Part shown: positions 1 through 9,017 of the stretch, piece by piece
How the letters are laid out: the number at the start of each line of letters is the position of its first letter
Position numbering within the stretch: the stretch's first letter is position 1
DNA from: Verrucomicrobiota bacterium
GTDB lineage: Bacteria; Verrucomicrobiota; Verrucomicrobiia; Opitutales; Opitutaceae
NCBI GenBank assembly: GCA_003641745.1
Contig: QNAI01000010.1
Location: 1 to 47,379, forward strand
Length of the DNA: 47,379 nucleotides
Direction: 5' to 3'
Program-made: the position numbers and the translations under genes
The notes under the pieces: model-generated
Databases searched by the model: none
What the model was told of the DNA's origin: nothing
What the model saw: only the letters and a program-made list of their open reading frames with translations

Positions 1-41
1 CTATGTAGGAACTATGTAGGTGCTACATAGTTCCTACATAG
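1..41. repeat. Perfect 19-bp inverted repeat with a 3-nt loop
   Basis: Bases 1-19 are the exact reverse complement of 23-41, separated by GTG. Each arm itself holds the word CTATGTAG twice, so the element is a palindrome built from short direct repeats. It may continue upstream of the window edge. No coding role is visible. Confidence 0.85.
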
Positions 42-322
42 CACAAGTGACTGGACGGTCAAAGTCAGGTGTGCTTTTCTACCGTGACCGAATGGGTCGG
101 GTCGGATTGGCTCTGAGTCAGGGAGGGTTCAGGAGGGAACATACCTGGTTTTTGGGGCACGGCAGCATCCTCCGTCCCATTTTTTGGGAAGGCCCCACGG
201 TAAGCGGATTCCCTTCACAGGCGTGCTTGACCTTGCGGTTCAGGACCACCTTTGCCCACTTTGGTCAGCTCGATACTTCACCCTCGCCATGGCTGAAGCG
301 GTTGAATTAACGTGGCGGGACC
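42..322. other. Leader region upstream of rbsK, no gene recognised
   Basis: This stretch lies between the terminal hairpin and the ribokinase start. An open frame crosses it (20-310, 96 codons) but it begins inside the hairpin, resembles no family I know, and has no convincing ribosome binding site. I see no clear promoter. I treat it as non-coding. Confidence 0.5.
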
Positions 323-1237
323 ATGGCTTCTGAGTCTGAGAAGAAAAAACTACGTCCGAGAATCGTTGTGGTCGGCAGTTCGAACACCGACCTTGTGGTA
401 TTGGTGGAACGGCTCCCAAACCCCGGCGAAACCCTCCTGGGTGGCGGGTTCAAGCAGTATGCCGGGGGCAAGGGGGCCAACCAGGCGGTGGCCGCTGCCC
501 GGGCCGGGGCGCGGGTCGCCTTCGTCGGGCGCTGCGGGGCCGATGATCTTGGGGCAAAGACCTGCATGGGGCTGCACCGTGAAGGTATCAATTTGAGTTA
601 TTTCGTGGAGGACGAGTCCCGTTCGAGCGGGGTCGCCCTGATCATGATCGGCGGGCGTGAAAGTGAGAATCTCATCGTCGTAGCCCAGTCCGCAAACGAC
701 GGAGTAGGGCGGTCGGATGTGATGGCGGCATCGGATACCATACGCCTGGCCGGGGCGGTGGTGGCTCAACTCGAGGTTCCCCTTGAGGCGGTCGAGACCG
801 CGGCGGAACTGGCCCGTGAAACGGGGATCCCGTTCATCCTCAATCCCGCTCCGGCGCGCGAATTGCCGGCAGGGCTCCTGAACAAGGTCGATGTATTGGT
901 GCCCAATCGTCACGAGGTCAGTCTTCTGGCCGGCAAGGACGACGTGGATGAGGCGGCTGAGGAACTCCTGAAGCGTGGTTGCCGCGAGGTGGTGGTCACC
1001 CTCGGTGGTCAGGGGGTCCAGATCTATAATTCCGGCGGCCGGGTGGATGTTCCCGCTGTCAAGGTTGATGCGGTCGATACGGTTGGAGCCGGCGATTGTT
1101 TTACAGGCTGGCTTGCAGTGGGGATCGCCGAAGGCTTGTCAATGGAGGCGTCCGTCAGGCAGGCCGTGAAGGCTGCGGCCATCAGCGTGACCCGAGAGGG
1201 CGCACAACCTTCCATGCCGAAACGAGATGAAGTCTGA
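323..1237 (+). CDS. rbsK: Ribokinase (PfkB family)
   Basis: This cytoplasmic sugar kinase phosphorylates D-ribose to ribose-5-phosphate with ATP. The 304-residue length is normal for RbsK. Seen in the sequence: a beta-strand start (RIVVVGSSNTDL), the substrate-side PfkB signature GGKGANQA at residues 48-55, and the ATP-side signature DTVGAGDCF at 252-260 with catalytic Asp258 and its anion-hole glycines. The N-terminal SEKKKLRPR is a short charged extension. The stop overlaps the start of pepT by 11 bases in another frame, so the two are probably co-transcribed and translationally coupled. No ribose transporter is adjacent, so the physiological sugar could be another pentose or a nucleoside-derived sugar. 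The family call is firm and the exact substrate is inferred. Confidence 0.92.
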   Translation: MASESEKKKLRPRIVVVGSSNTDLVVLVERLPNPGETLLGGGFKQYAGGKGANQAVAAARAGARVAFVGRCGADDLGAKTCMGLHREGINLSYFVEDESRSSGVALIMIGGRESENLIVVAQSANDGVGRSDVMAASDTIRLAGAVVAQLEVPLEAVETAAELARETGIPFILNPAPARELPAGLLNKVDVLVPNRHEVSLLAGKDDVDEAAEELLKRGCREVVVTLGGQGVQIYNSGGRVDVPAVKVDAVDTVGAGDCFTGWLAVGIAEGLSMEASVRQAVKAAAISVTREGAQPSMPKRDEV

Positions 1238-2489
1238 AACCGGACCGGACCTGCTGAGCAAGGACTACCTGCTGGGCCGTTTTCTCGACTACGTGCAGAT
1301 CGCTACCCGGAGCGATCCTGATTCGCCGGGTATCCCTTCGACTCCCGGGCAGTGGGATCTGCTCAACCGGCTGGTCGAGGACCTGAAGGCGATCGGGGTC
1401 GAGGATGTTACATTGACAGAGAACGGGTACGTCCTTGCCCGAATCCCCGCTTCACCGGGTGGGTCGGGAAAAACGCGGCTCGGGTTTTTCGCCCACGTCG
1501 ACACGGCTCCCGACCTGCCGTCCGCGGCCAACCCGATTGTGCATCGCAATTATGATGGTGGGGTGATTCGACTGCCGGACGACCCCGATCAGGTTCTGGA
1601 TCCTTCCGCCGTTCCCTGTCTGGCCGACAAGGTGGGCGAGGACATCATTACGGCCTCCGGAACAACTCTTCTCGGCGCGGATGATAAATCGGGGTTGGCC
1701 GTGCTGATGGCGGTAATCGAAGCACTCGGGCGTGATTCGGTGATCGAACATGGCCCCCTGGTTTTCTGTTTCAACCCCGATGAGGAGATTGCGCGGGGCA
1801 TGAAAGGAATCGAAATTGAAGATATCGGGGCCGATTTCGGCTACACCCTTGACGGTGAATTACCCGGGGAGATCGATGCCGAATCGTTCAGCGCCGATGA
1901 GGCCATCCTGGAAATCACCGGTGTCGCCGCGCACCCGGGTTGGGCCAAGGACAAAATGGTCAATGCCCTGCGGATCGCCGGCCGCTTCCTCAAACAGTTG
2001 CCTCTCGAAATGTCCCCTGAACGAACCGATGGTCGGGAAGGATTCATCCACCCCAATCAGGTGACCGGGACGGCGGACCGCGCCGAAGTGCGCATGATCA
2101 TCCGCGATTACGAATTGGACGGACTGGAGGCAAAACGGCAGATCGTGCGAGAGCTGGTGGCGCAGTTGCAGCAGGAGGAACCGCGGGCCGAACTGAACCT
2201 GGTCATCAATAAGCAGTATAGGAATATGCGCTACTGGCTGGAGGAGGACACCCGTCCGGTTGACTATGCACTGGAGGCGGTGCGTGCGGTGGGCCTCGAG
2301 CCGAAGCTCAAAATCATTCGCGGCGGGACCGACGGGTCCAACCTGACCGAGCGCGGACTGCCGACTCCGAATATTTTCTGCGGTTTTCACGAAGTGCACA
2401 GCCAGCGTGAGTGGGTCAGTCTGCAGGATATGGTGAAGTCGGCAGAAACCGTCCTCCAGGTGATTCAGATCTGGGCCGTGCGCGGCTGA
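1227..2489 (+). CDS. pepT: Peptidase T (tripeptidase, M20B family)
   Basis: PepT is a di-zinc aminopeptidase that releases the N-terminal residue from tripeptides in the cytoplasm. The 420-residue length matches the family. Seen: the first metal motif FAHVDTAPDLP, the stretch NYDGGVIRL typical of PepT rather than other M20 enzymes, the bridging-Asp motif TTLLGADDKSG, and the general-base motif NPDEEI. A C-terminal IRGGTDGSNLTERGLP segment matches the conserved glycine-rich metal loop. The start codon lies inside the last codons of rbsK (11-base overlap), so the pair forms an operon. No terminator is obvious after the stop. Confidence 0.93.
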   Translation: MKSETGPDLLSKDYLLGRFLDYVQIATRSDPDSPGIPSTPGQWDLLNRLVEDLKAIGVEDVTLTENGYVLARIPASPGGSGKTRLGFFAHVDTAPDLPSAANPIVHRNYDGGVIRLPDDPDQVLDPSAVPCLADKVGEDIITASGTTLLGADDKSGLAVLMAVIEALGRDSVIEHGPLVFCFNPDEEIARGMKGIEIEDIGADFGYTLDGELPGEIDAESFSADEAILEITGVAAHPGWAKDKMVNALRIAGRFLKQLPLEMSPERTDGREGFIHPNQVTGTADRAEVRMIIRDYELDGLEAKRQIVRELVAQLQQEEPRAELNLVINKQYRNMRYWLEEDTRPVDYALEAVRAVGLEPKLKIIRGGTDGSNLTERGLPTPNIFCGFHEVHSQREWVSLQDMVKSAETVLQVIQIWAVRG

Positions 2490-2847
2490 CAGGAAGGGGA
2501 TCGCGGGCCGATGCCAAAGTTGAAGGGAATCCGTTTTCGGCGGGTCCTCAGCTTCACTGCAGGATGGAGGTTTCTTCCGCGAAATTGCACGTGGGCACAG
2601 CGACGTGACTCCATCAATTCATGTAGAATGAAAATGGTGCCACGTCGCTGCGTCGACGTGCTGAAAACCAAGTCGGATTTCGGCTGGAAGGCCTATCAGG
2701 TGCCCTTCAGCTCTTGACTACCTTTCATTAGGTAACGGAATCGACTGGCCAGCGGTGCTTGAGTTTGTAATTGATCAATGACGTCACATGCATAGGTGGT
2801 GGATACGCTCTTTTTGAAGCCTCACCGCCGGTCCCGAAACTCGTAAC
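2490..2847. other. Intergenic region upstream of hppA
   Basis: No gene is supported here. It contains a 10-bp inverted repeat (2598-2607 with 2641-2650, arms CAGCGACGTG and CACGTCGCTG) and a small stem TACCT...AGGTA at 2719-2734 just after a TTGACT hexamer at 2714. Short open frames (for example 2511-2717) show no family resemblance. The promoter of hppA should lie here but I cannot place it with confidence. Confidence 0.5.
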
Positions 2848-5601
2848 TTGCACTACATTGCCATGATACCATCCAACTGGCTTTTCCTCGCCACGATGTC
2901 TGAAATTCCCGGGTTGTTCTATCTGGCGCCCTTGGGGGGCATTCTTGCCCTCCTGATGGCGCGCGGATTCAACCGTTCGGTCATGTCCCACCCCGAGGGT
3001 GACACCGAGATGATTCGGATTGCCCAGGCGGTCAGGGACGGGGCGATCGCCTACCTGAAGCGGCAATACCGCGTCGTATTCATCGTCTTTGTTTTCCTGG
3101 TCGCCTTCCTCGCCTTGTTGGTGGTGCTCGATCTGCAACCGGTCCTGACCCTGGTTGGCGTGCCGATGGCCGGTTTCCTCTCAGGCCTTTGCGGCTGGTT
3201 CGGAATGCGCATGGCCACCAACGCTTCGGCCCGCACGACCAACGCGGTCAAGGAATCGCTCAACGATGGCCTCAAGATTGCTTTCCGCTCGGGCGCGGTC
3301 ATGGGCCTCAACGTTGTCGGTTTCGCCCTGCTCGATGTATCCTTCTGGTTTTTCATGCTGAACAGTTTTGGAGAGAAGATAGGAATGACCGGCGGCATCA
3401 GCGAACTGACCACGGTCATCCTGAGCTTCGGCCTTGGCGCGTCGACCCAGGCGCTCTTCGCCCGTGTCGGTGGTGGCATTTACACCAAGGCGGCCGATGT
3501 CGGCGCCGACCTGGTTGGCAAAGTTGAAGCGGGCATTCCCGAGGATGACGCCCGCAACCCCGCCACCATCGCCGATAATGTAGGCGATAACGTCGGCGAT
3601 GTCGCCGGCATGGGTGCCGACCTCTACGAATCCTATTACGGTTCGATCCTGGCAACCATGGCCCTCGGCGCGGCGGCCGCGGTGTCGGTGCTGGGCTTGG
3701 CGGCCGACGGGGTCGGTTTCGGGATCAAACTGGCGGTTGCGCCCCTCGCTTTGGCCGGTCTCGGCATCTTCTGCTCGGTGATTGGTATCTTCGCCGTGAA
3801 AACCAAGGATAACGCTTCGTTCAAGGCCTTGTTGAAGAGCCTCCATTTCGGTGTCTACGCCGCCTCCCTTCTGATTGTGGTCGGTGCCTTTGCCCTGCTT
3901 TATTTTCTGTTCGGCAATGATCCGAATCTGCTTCAGGCCGGCACCAGTTGGTGGCGACTCGGGTTCTCAATCGTATTCGGCCTCGGAGCCGGGTTGGTCA
4001 TCGCATATGCAACCGAATACTACACTTCATACGAGCACCCGCCGACCAGGAAGATTGTCGAGCAGGCTCGGACCGGTCCGGCGACTGTGATCATTGCCGG
4101 TATTGCGGAAGGCATGAAATCGACCTGGGCGTCGCTCTTGACTGTGATGATTGCGATCATCGGCGCCTTTGCCTTTGCCGGCGGCGGCGACAATTTTCTC
4201 ATGGGTCTCTATGGAGTCGGCATTGCCGCGGTCGGCATGCTTTCCACCCTTGGCATCACTCTCGCCACCGACGCCTACGGACCCATCGCCGATAACGCGG
4301 GTGGAAACGCCGAGATGACCGGACAGCCGCCATATGTTCGTGAGCGCACCGATCTGCTCGACTCCCTGGGCAATACGACTGCGGCGACCGGCAAGGGCTT
4401 CGCCATCGGCTCCGCGGCCCTGACCGCCCTGGCTCTCCTCGCCGCTTATCTTCAGGTCGTGCAGACCCAGGTTACACAGCAGGCCATCAACTACGCGGAA
4501 TCAGTCGTGCCGGCGGTCGAGGAAGGCTCCGCTATCTACACCGGGCAGGGGATGTTCGCCATCATCGCACCGGGGGCCAACGAGGATGGTTCCGACTATC
4601 ATGATGGCGCCTTCTTCATGCGCGGCCCTTCGGGAGATTTTAGAGACACGGACTTCCTGGAACCGGGCACCCGCCTCAAGTTGGTGTGGGAAGCTTCCGA
4701 TGTGGTTTCCGCCACGTCGTATGATGCTCTCGTTCCCTCTGACGTGATCCCGGGAGAGCAGGTGACTCTTCACCTGACCTCATCGGCGCAGGCCTCGATT
4801 GAGGACGTTCTGATTTACTACAATGTCACCCTGACCAATCCGAGGGTGCTGGGCGGTTTGTTTTTCGGCGTCCTGCTCGCTTTCCTCTTCTGTGCATTGA
4901 CCATGAATGCGGTCGGTCGGGCGGCTTATCGCATGATGGGAGAATGCCGGCGTCAATTTGCCAAGATGCGGACTGCATTCCGCCAGGCCGGCATGCCTGA
5001 GGAACAGATCGCTGATCCCATGCAATGGCCGAAACAGGTTGAATTTGAAGGCACCACCTACCCTGACTATGCGACCTGCGTTTCGATCAGCACGGCGGGT
5101 GCCCAACGTGAGATGGTCTTCCCCGCCCTGTTGGCCATTTTTTCTCCGATCGGCCTGGGTCTCATTCTCGGTGTGCCCGGCGTCATGGGCATGCTGGCGG
5201 GTGGGCTCGTTTCCGGATTTGCAGTCGCCATCTATATGGCCAACGCAGGTGGCGCCTTTGATAACGCCAAGAAGCTCATCGAATCCCTTGGCGTTATCAC
5301 CGCGTCAGACTTCGACAAGGACATCGCGATACAGGAGAAAGTGCCCCAGGAGGTTCGTTCCGCCATTGCCGTGCGAGCGAAAGAGATGATCGCTGCAGGT
5401 GATGAAGACGGCATTGTTTATGGAAAGGGTTCTGAGGATCACAAGGCCACCGTGGTTGGCGATACGGTCGGTGATCCCTTCAAGGACACCTCGGGTCCGT
5501 CACTCAATATCCTGATCAAGCTGATCTCGATTGTATCAATCGTCTTCGCCGGCCTGATCGTCAAATACGGCGGCACCGTCAGCCAGCTGATCGGGCTTTG
5601 A
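2848..5601 (+). CDS. hppA: Membrane ion-translocating pyrophosphatase, K+-dependent type
   Basis: This multi-spanning inner-membrane pump couples pyrophosphate hydrolysis to export of H+ and/or Na+. Seen: the substrate signature DVGADLVGKVEAGIPEDD from residue 217, the acidic motif DNVGDNVGDVAGMGADLYES (244-262), and the C-terminal DTVGDPFKDTSGPSLNILIK. The GNTTAA motif (508-513) has Ala where K+-independent enzymes carry Lys, so K+ dependence is expected. Glu261 in DLYES fits Na+-pumping or dual Na+/H+ members, but ion choice is inference. The protein is 917 residues against roughly 660-800 usual. The excess is mostly a polar insertion at about 540-660, after the helix following GNTTAA. Met17 (2896) is an alternative start. 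A strong terminator follows. Confidence 0.93.
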   Translation: MHYIAMIPSNWLFLATMSEIPGLFYLAPLGGILALLMARGFNRSVMSHPEGDTEMIRIAQAVRDGAIAYLKRQYRVVFIVFVFLVAFLALLVVLDLQPVLTLVGVPMAGFLSGLCGWFGMRMATNASARTTNAVKESLNDGLKIAFRSGAVMGLNVVGFALLDVSFWFFMLNSFGEKIGMTGGISELTTVILSFGLGASTQALFARVGGGIYTKAADVGADLVGKVEAGIPEDDARNPATIADNVGDNVGDVAGMGADLYESYYGSILATMALGAAAAVSVLGLAADGVGFGIKLAVAPLALAGLGIFCSVIGIFAVKTKDNASFKALLKSLHFGVYAASLLIVVGAFALLYFLFGNDPNLLQAGTSWWRLGFSIVFGLGAGLVIAYATEYYTSYEHPPTRKIVEQARTGPATVIIAGIAEGMKSTWASLLTVMIAIIGAFAFAGGGDNFLMGLYGVGIAAVGMLSTLGITLATDAYGPIADNAGGNAEMTGQPPYVRERTDLLDSLGNTTAATGKGFAIGSAALTALALLAAYLQVVQTQVTQQAINYAESVVPAVEEGSAIYTGQGMFAIIAPGANEDGSDYHDGAFFMRGPSGDFRDTDFLEPGTRLKLVWEASDVVSATSYDALVPSDVIPGEQVTLHLTSSAQASIEDVLIYYNVTLTNPRVLGGLFFGVLLAFLFCALTMNAVGRAAYRMMGECRRQFAKMRTAFRQAGMPEEQIADPMQWPKQVEFEGTTYPDYATCVSISTAGAQREMVFPALLAIFSPIGLGLILGVPGVMGMLAGGLVSGFAVAIYMANAGGAFDNAKKLIESLGVITASDFDKDIAIQEKVPQEVRSAIAVRAKEMIAAGDEDGIVYGKGSEDHKATVVGDTVGDPFKDTSGPSLNILIKLISIVSIVFAGLIVKYGGTVSQLIGL

Positions 5602-5647
5602 ACCGGCGATCGGCCAGGCTTGATTGGCCGACACTCTGAACACCAGC

Positions 5648-5682
5648 AGAGGCGGGATCCGGAAACGGATCCCGCCTCTTTT
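5648..5682 (+). terminator. Rho-independent terminator after hppA
   Basis: A perfect 14-bp GC-rich stem (5648-5661 with 5666-5679) closes on a GAAA tetraloop and is followed by a T run. It sits 46 bases after the hppA stop. The GNRA tetraloop and T tract make this the clearest terminator in the window. Confidence 0.93.
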
Positions 5683-5705
5683 CTTACTGATCGTTATGAC
5701 GCAAG

Positions 5706-5798
5706 GGTAGGGCTGGACCAGTCTACCCGCCGGAGCTATGCATAGCCGGGCCGGCCGTCGAAGCGCAACCACGGGGATAAGGCCGCGGCCTTATCCCC
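5706..5798. repeat. GTAGGG-type palindromic repeat plus a 26-bp perfect palindrome
   Basis: Bases 5706-5729 form a short inverted repeat beginning GGGTAGGGCTGG and ending CTACCC, followed by a GGAGCTATGCATAGCC-like core. It resembles other dispersed elements at about 32.4, 33.7 and 44.3 kb. Bases 5773-5798 are a perfect 26-bp palindrome (GGGGATAAGGCCG and its complement). The rest of the gap to the next gene (5799-5930) holds nothing recognisable. Confidence 0.7.
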
Positions 5799-5930
5799 TG
5801 GATGGTTCGGCTTCTCGTTGATACGGCGGGCGACAGGCCGGGTGAAAAGATAAACCCTCATTCGCGCCTCCGCGAATGTCCCTGACTCGATTTCCAACTT
5901 CTGCCTTCTAACTTCTTACTTCCAACTTCC

Positions 5931-6683
5931 CTACGCCCGTCCCCAGGCCTTGAGTTGCTCAAAGCAGAGGCGGACGCTTTCCATGGGCTCAAAGTTGTAC
6001 TCCTCCTGCTCGACGATGTAGTAGTCACAGGCCCCGATGGCTTCGGAGACATCCATGATCGTTTTGTAGTCAACCTCGCCTCGGCCCAATTCCTTCTGTC
6101 GCTCCTTGTCGCCGTCCTTGAAGTGCAATTGGGTCACACGGCGGCCGTGTTCACGGATGAATTGAACCGGGTCGGCTCCGGGGCGGTAGGCCCAATAGAT
6201 GTCGAGCTGACAGCCGAGGTTGCGGGGTTCCGACGCGTCGAGCATCCAGTCAAAGACATAGCGCCCTTCGACCACGGCGAATTCCGCCCAATGATTGTGG
6301 AAGCTGAATCTCAGCCCCGCCTCACGCAGCTTTGCGCCGATCTGATTGAGCTCTTCCCCCACCTTGATGCACCCGGCCGCGGTGGCGTAATCCTCCTTGG
6401 GCCAACCCGGGCAGGTGACATGGGAGGATCCAAAGAGTTTGGCCTCGGTCACGACGGTCGACAGTTCGTCGCGAAGCCGGTCGATACCGACGTGCATGCC
6501 GGAGACCTTGAGACGGGCCGCGTCGATCGCCGCCTTCGCGCCTTCGGCGTCCGTGCTGCCGTATCCGGCGGTTTCCACATACGGATAACCGATTTCGGCG
6601 ACGGCTTTGACCGCTGCGGCGAAGTCCTTTTTCATCTCGTCCCGGACGGACCAGAGTTGGAGGGAGACTGGAGGTGTATTCAT
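5931..6683 (-). CDS. Sugar phosphate isomerase/epimerase family protein (xylose isomerase-like TIM barrel)
   Basis: This is a cytoplasmic TIM-barrel protein of the AP-endonuclease-2 / xylose-isomerase-like superfamily, which includes IolE- and ketose-epimerase-type enzymes. Seen: an N-terminal SLQLWSVRDEM strand, GYPYVETAGYG, the metal-ligand-like FHNHWAEF and CQLDIYWAY segments, and QLHFKDGD near the C-terminus, each carrying the His, Asp or Glu expected for a divalent-metal site. I chose the Met that begins MNTPPVSLQ; an upstream in-frame Met would start at 6710. Length is about 250 residues, normal for the family. Many Verrucomicrobiota carry numerous paralogues and the substrate cannot be read from the sequence. 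Confidence 0.85.
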   Translation of the reverse strand: MNTPPVSLQLWSVRDEMKKDFAAAVKAVAEIGYPYVETAGYGSTDAEGAKAAIDAARLKVSGMHVGIDRLRDELSTVVTEAKLFGSSHVTCPGWPKEDYATAAGCIKVGEELNQIGAKLREAGLRFSFHNHWAEFAVVEGRYVFDWMLDASEPRNLGCQLDIYWAYRPGADPVQFIREHGRRVTQLHFKDGDKERQKELGRGEVDYKTIMDVSEAIGACDYYIVEQEEYNFEPMESVRLCFEQLKAWGRA

Positions 6684-6748
6684 GGTTTTCGGTTGGAGGT
6701 AAGGAAGCATGCCTTCATTCGGTCAGGGATCAATCCGAATGCCGTCCC

Positions 6749-7186
6749 TCACACCAGCTCCAGGGTCCAGGTCCATGTTGCGTCCTCTTTCACTTCCAAC
6801 CAGGCGAAGCTGGCTGGTGCACCGCGATCCGGGTGGGAAATACAACCCGGGTTCAGCCAGGTAACTGCGCCTTCGGTCCGCCGGTCGGGGCAATGGGTAT
6901 GACCGGAGAGGACGAAATCCGTGTCGGGCGGCGCCACTCGCGGCGCGATGTGCTCAAGGTGGAAACGCAGACCGCCCACCGTTATCCCGAGGGCTCCGGG
7001 CCAGAGGTTCAAGTAGTCGCAATTCCCGGAAATGATGCGCATCCTGATGCCGAGAGCCTCGATTGAGAGGAGTGTATCCGGGTGGCAGACATCGCCAAGA
7101 TGCCAGATCTCTTCAGCTTCGGCCAGACGGTCCGGGAGGCCGACCGGGACCCGGTCGTGGGTATCGGAGATAACGGCAATCTTCAT
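6749..7186 (-). CDS. YfcE/MJ0936-type metallophosphoesterase
   Basis: A compact calcineurin-like phosphoesterase of 145 residues. Seen: MKIAVISDTHD at the N-terminus (Asp8 and His10 as metal ligands), HLGDV at about 31-35, the GNCD motif that replaces GNHE in this subfamily, and SGHTHCP near residue 100, all required for a di-metal phosphodiesterase site. The open frame runs further upstream (to 7390), but that extension is low-complexity, crosses a dispersed hairpin and lacks family similarity. The start MKIAVISD is therefore chosen. It lies 65 bases upstream of the isomerase gene on the same strand and may be co-transcribed. Substrate is unknown. Confidence 0.88.
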   Translation of the reverse strand: MKIAVISDTHDRVPVGLPDRLAEAEEIWHLGDVCHPDTLLSIEALGIRMRIISGNCDYLNLWPGALGITVGGLRFHLEHIAPRVAPPDTDFVLSGHTHCPDRRTEGAVTWLNPGCISHPDRGAPASFAWLEVKEDATWTWTLELV

Positions 7187-7225
7187 TGTTCGGAGCAGAG
7201 GACGGAGGACGGAACGGACCGAACG

Positions 7226-7278
7226 GGGGTCATTGCTCAATATCCTGCATGTCAATGCAGGATGTGAGCTTTGACCCC
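7226..7278. repeat. GGGGTCA-foot hairpin, 53-nt class
   Basis: Foot GGGGTCA/TGACCCC, then block GCTCA/TGAGC, then a 9-bp block ATCCTGCAT/ATGCAGGAT around a GTCA loop. It belongs to the same class as copies at 11779, 27479 (three in tandem), 32340, 46941, 47114 and 47279. The rest of the 7187-7516 gap has a TTGACC hexamer at 7431 but no other recognised feature. Confidence 0.9.
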
Positions 7279-7516
7279 TTTTGGTTGTGAGCGGAGGGCT
7301 GGGCGGATTGGTCCGAAGATAAAAGCTCCCCCGACAGTTTTCGTCATGGGGCGCACGGCCGACTGAGGCGTCAGAGCGTGTTTTCGTCAAGCCGGTTTCG
7401 GCAATCGCTCTGACTTTACGGCGTTTCCCATTGACCGGGCTGACAGGGAAAGGAAACTACGGTGGATCGCCCACACCAGGCCCGATCGCTCTAAGAATTC
7501 ATCACGACCCTGACCC

Positions 7517-8995
7517 ATGGCCATGCGTAAAAAATCCATTCCCGCAGGACACGAATCGCACACCAAATCAGCCAGTGAATCCGGACTTCCGGGTTCCTTC
7601 AGCCGACCGATCAAGATCACCATGATGGGGGCGGGCAGCGGGTTTACGCCACGCCTCCTCAATGACGTGCTGCAGACACCCGGACAGCAGGGTGGGGAGA
7701 TCGCCCTGGTCGATATCGATCGGAACCGGTTGGTCACGATGGAGAAGTTGATCCGAAAGTTGATTCGGAAACTCGGGGTCAAAGGCTGGAAGGTCGTGGC
7801 CTCACCCAACCGACGTTCGGTCCTCAAGGGCAGTGACTATATTGTCAACTGTATCGAGGTCAGCGGTACCTCGTGCGTGCGCTTCGACAACGACATTCCG
7901 GCCCGCTACGGCATCGATCAGTGTATCGGCGACACCATCGGTCCGGGCGGCCTTTTCAAGGCGTTGCGCACGGTTCCGGTCTTCATCGAGGTGCTCAAGG
8001 ACGCGGAGCGCCTCTGCCCCGAGGCCATCGTTCTCAACTACACCAACCCGATGAACATGATGTGCCTGGCCGCCGCCCGGACCAGCTCCATGCAGGTGGT
8101 CGGGCTCTGCCACTCGGTTCAGGGGACGAGTCACCTCCTGGCCGGACGGGCCGGTATTCCCTATGCCGAGATGGAGTGGGATTGCGCCGGCATCAACCAT
8201 CTGGCCTGGTTCACCAAGCTCCGCCACAACGGAAAGGATCTCTATCCGCTGCTGATCAAGCAGGCGAAGGACGATATCAAAAAGGCGACGATCGAAGGTT
8301 GGGAGGATCCCGAGGATATGGACGATCCTCGCACGGTCAAACTGCCCGAGCATCACCGCGACCTGGTGCGCAAGGATATGATGACGCACTTCGGTGCCTT
8401 CATTACCGAGTCCAGCGGACACCTCTCCGAGTACCTGCCCTACTACCGGAAACGGAACGATCTGCTCAAGAAGTATTCGAGACCCGGATACAATGGTGGA
8501 TCCAGTTTCTACGCCGACAACTGGCCGGACTGGCGCCGCACCGCCGACAAGAATCGCGAGGGCATGGTCAAAGGCCGCGTCCCGATCAAGTGGGATCGCA
8601 GCTGGGAATACGCCAGCTGGATCATCGAGGCCCGGGAGAAGAACGTGCCCTTCCGCATCCACGGCAACGTGCCGAACATGATCAAAGGGGGGGGCACCCT
8701 GATCACCAACCTGCCGGCCAACGGGTGCGTCGAGGTGGCCTGCATGATCGATCGCAACGGCATCCAGCCCACCCGCTACGGAGCGCTCCCTCCGCAGATG
8801 GCCGCCATCTGTTCCTCGAATATGAGCATGTTCGACCTCGGCGCGACCGCGGCGATCGAGAAGAGCAAGGAAGCGGCGGTTCATTCACTCATGCTGGATC
8901 CCCTGACCGCCGCGGTCTGTTCACCGGCAGAGATCCGCAAGATGACGCTGGAACTCTTCCGGGCCGAAAAGGCATTCCTGCCGGGCTACCGCTGA
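7517..8995 (+). CDS. Glycoside hydrolase family 4 enzyme (alpha-galactosidase/MelA-like)
   Basis: GH4 enzymes cleave glycosides by an NAD+- and Mn2+-dependent oxidation-elimination mechanism in the cytoplasm. Seen: the Rossmann glycine motif GAGSGFTPR (38-46), the acidic strand end LVDIDRNRL, LNYTNPMNM (173-181), the metal-binding GLCHSVQGT with Cys198 and His199, and AGINHLAWF with His228. GDTIGPGG followed by ALRT, and GLCHSVQGT, closely resemble MelA-type alpha-galactosidases. Alpha-glucuronidase and alpha-glucosidase members are similar enough that substrate is uncertain. Length is 492 residues with an N-terminal extension of about 30 polar residues before the Rossmann fold; Met3 is an alternative start. 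The gene stands alone, with a TetR regulator downstream. Confidence 0.9.
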   Translation: MAMRKKSIPAGHESHTKSASESGLPGSFSRPIKITMMGAGSGFTPRLLNDVLQTPGQQGGEIALVDIDRNRLVTMEKLIRKLIRKLGVKGWKVVASPNRRSVLKGSDYIVNCIEVSGTSCVRFDNDIPARYGIDQCIGDTIGPGGLFKALRTVPVFIEVLKDAERLCPEAIVLNYTNPMNMMCLAAARTSSMQVVGLCHSVQGTSHLLAGRAGIPYAEMEWDCAGINHLAWFTKLRHNGKDLYPLLIKQAKDDIKKATIEGWEDPEDMDDPRTVKLPEHHRDLVRKDMMTHFGAFITESSGHLSEYLPYYRKRNDLLKKYSRPGYNGGSSFYADNWPDWRRTADKNREGMVKGRVPIKWDRSWEYASWIIEAREKNVPFRIHGNVPNMIKGGGTLITNLPANGCVEVACMIDRNGIQPTRYGALPPQMAAICSSNMSMFDLGATAAIEKSKEAAVHSLMLDPLTAAVCSPAEIRKMTLELFRAEKAFLPGYR

Positions 8996-9017
8996 GGTGG
9001 TGGCGCTCCGCGCCGGT

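Noticed and set aside
20-310. 96-codon open frame at the window start
   Set aside because: It begins inside a palindrome, has no recognisable similarity and no ribosome binding site. It probably reflects high GC content.
2714-2847. Riboswitch upstream of hppA
   Set aside because: Only a small stem is visible and no known aptamer core could be recognised.
6749-7390. Longer 213-residue version of the phosphoesterase
   Set aside because: The extra N-terminal 68 residues are low-complexity and pass through a dispersed hairpin. The family begins at MKIAVISDTHD.
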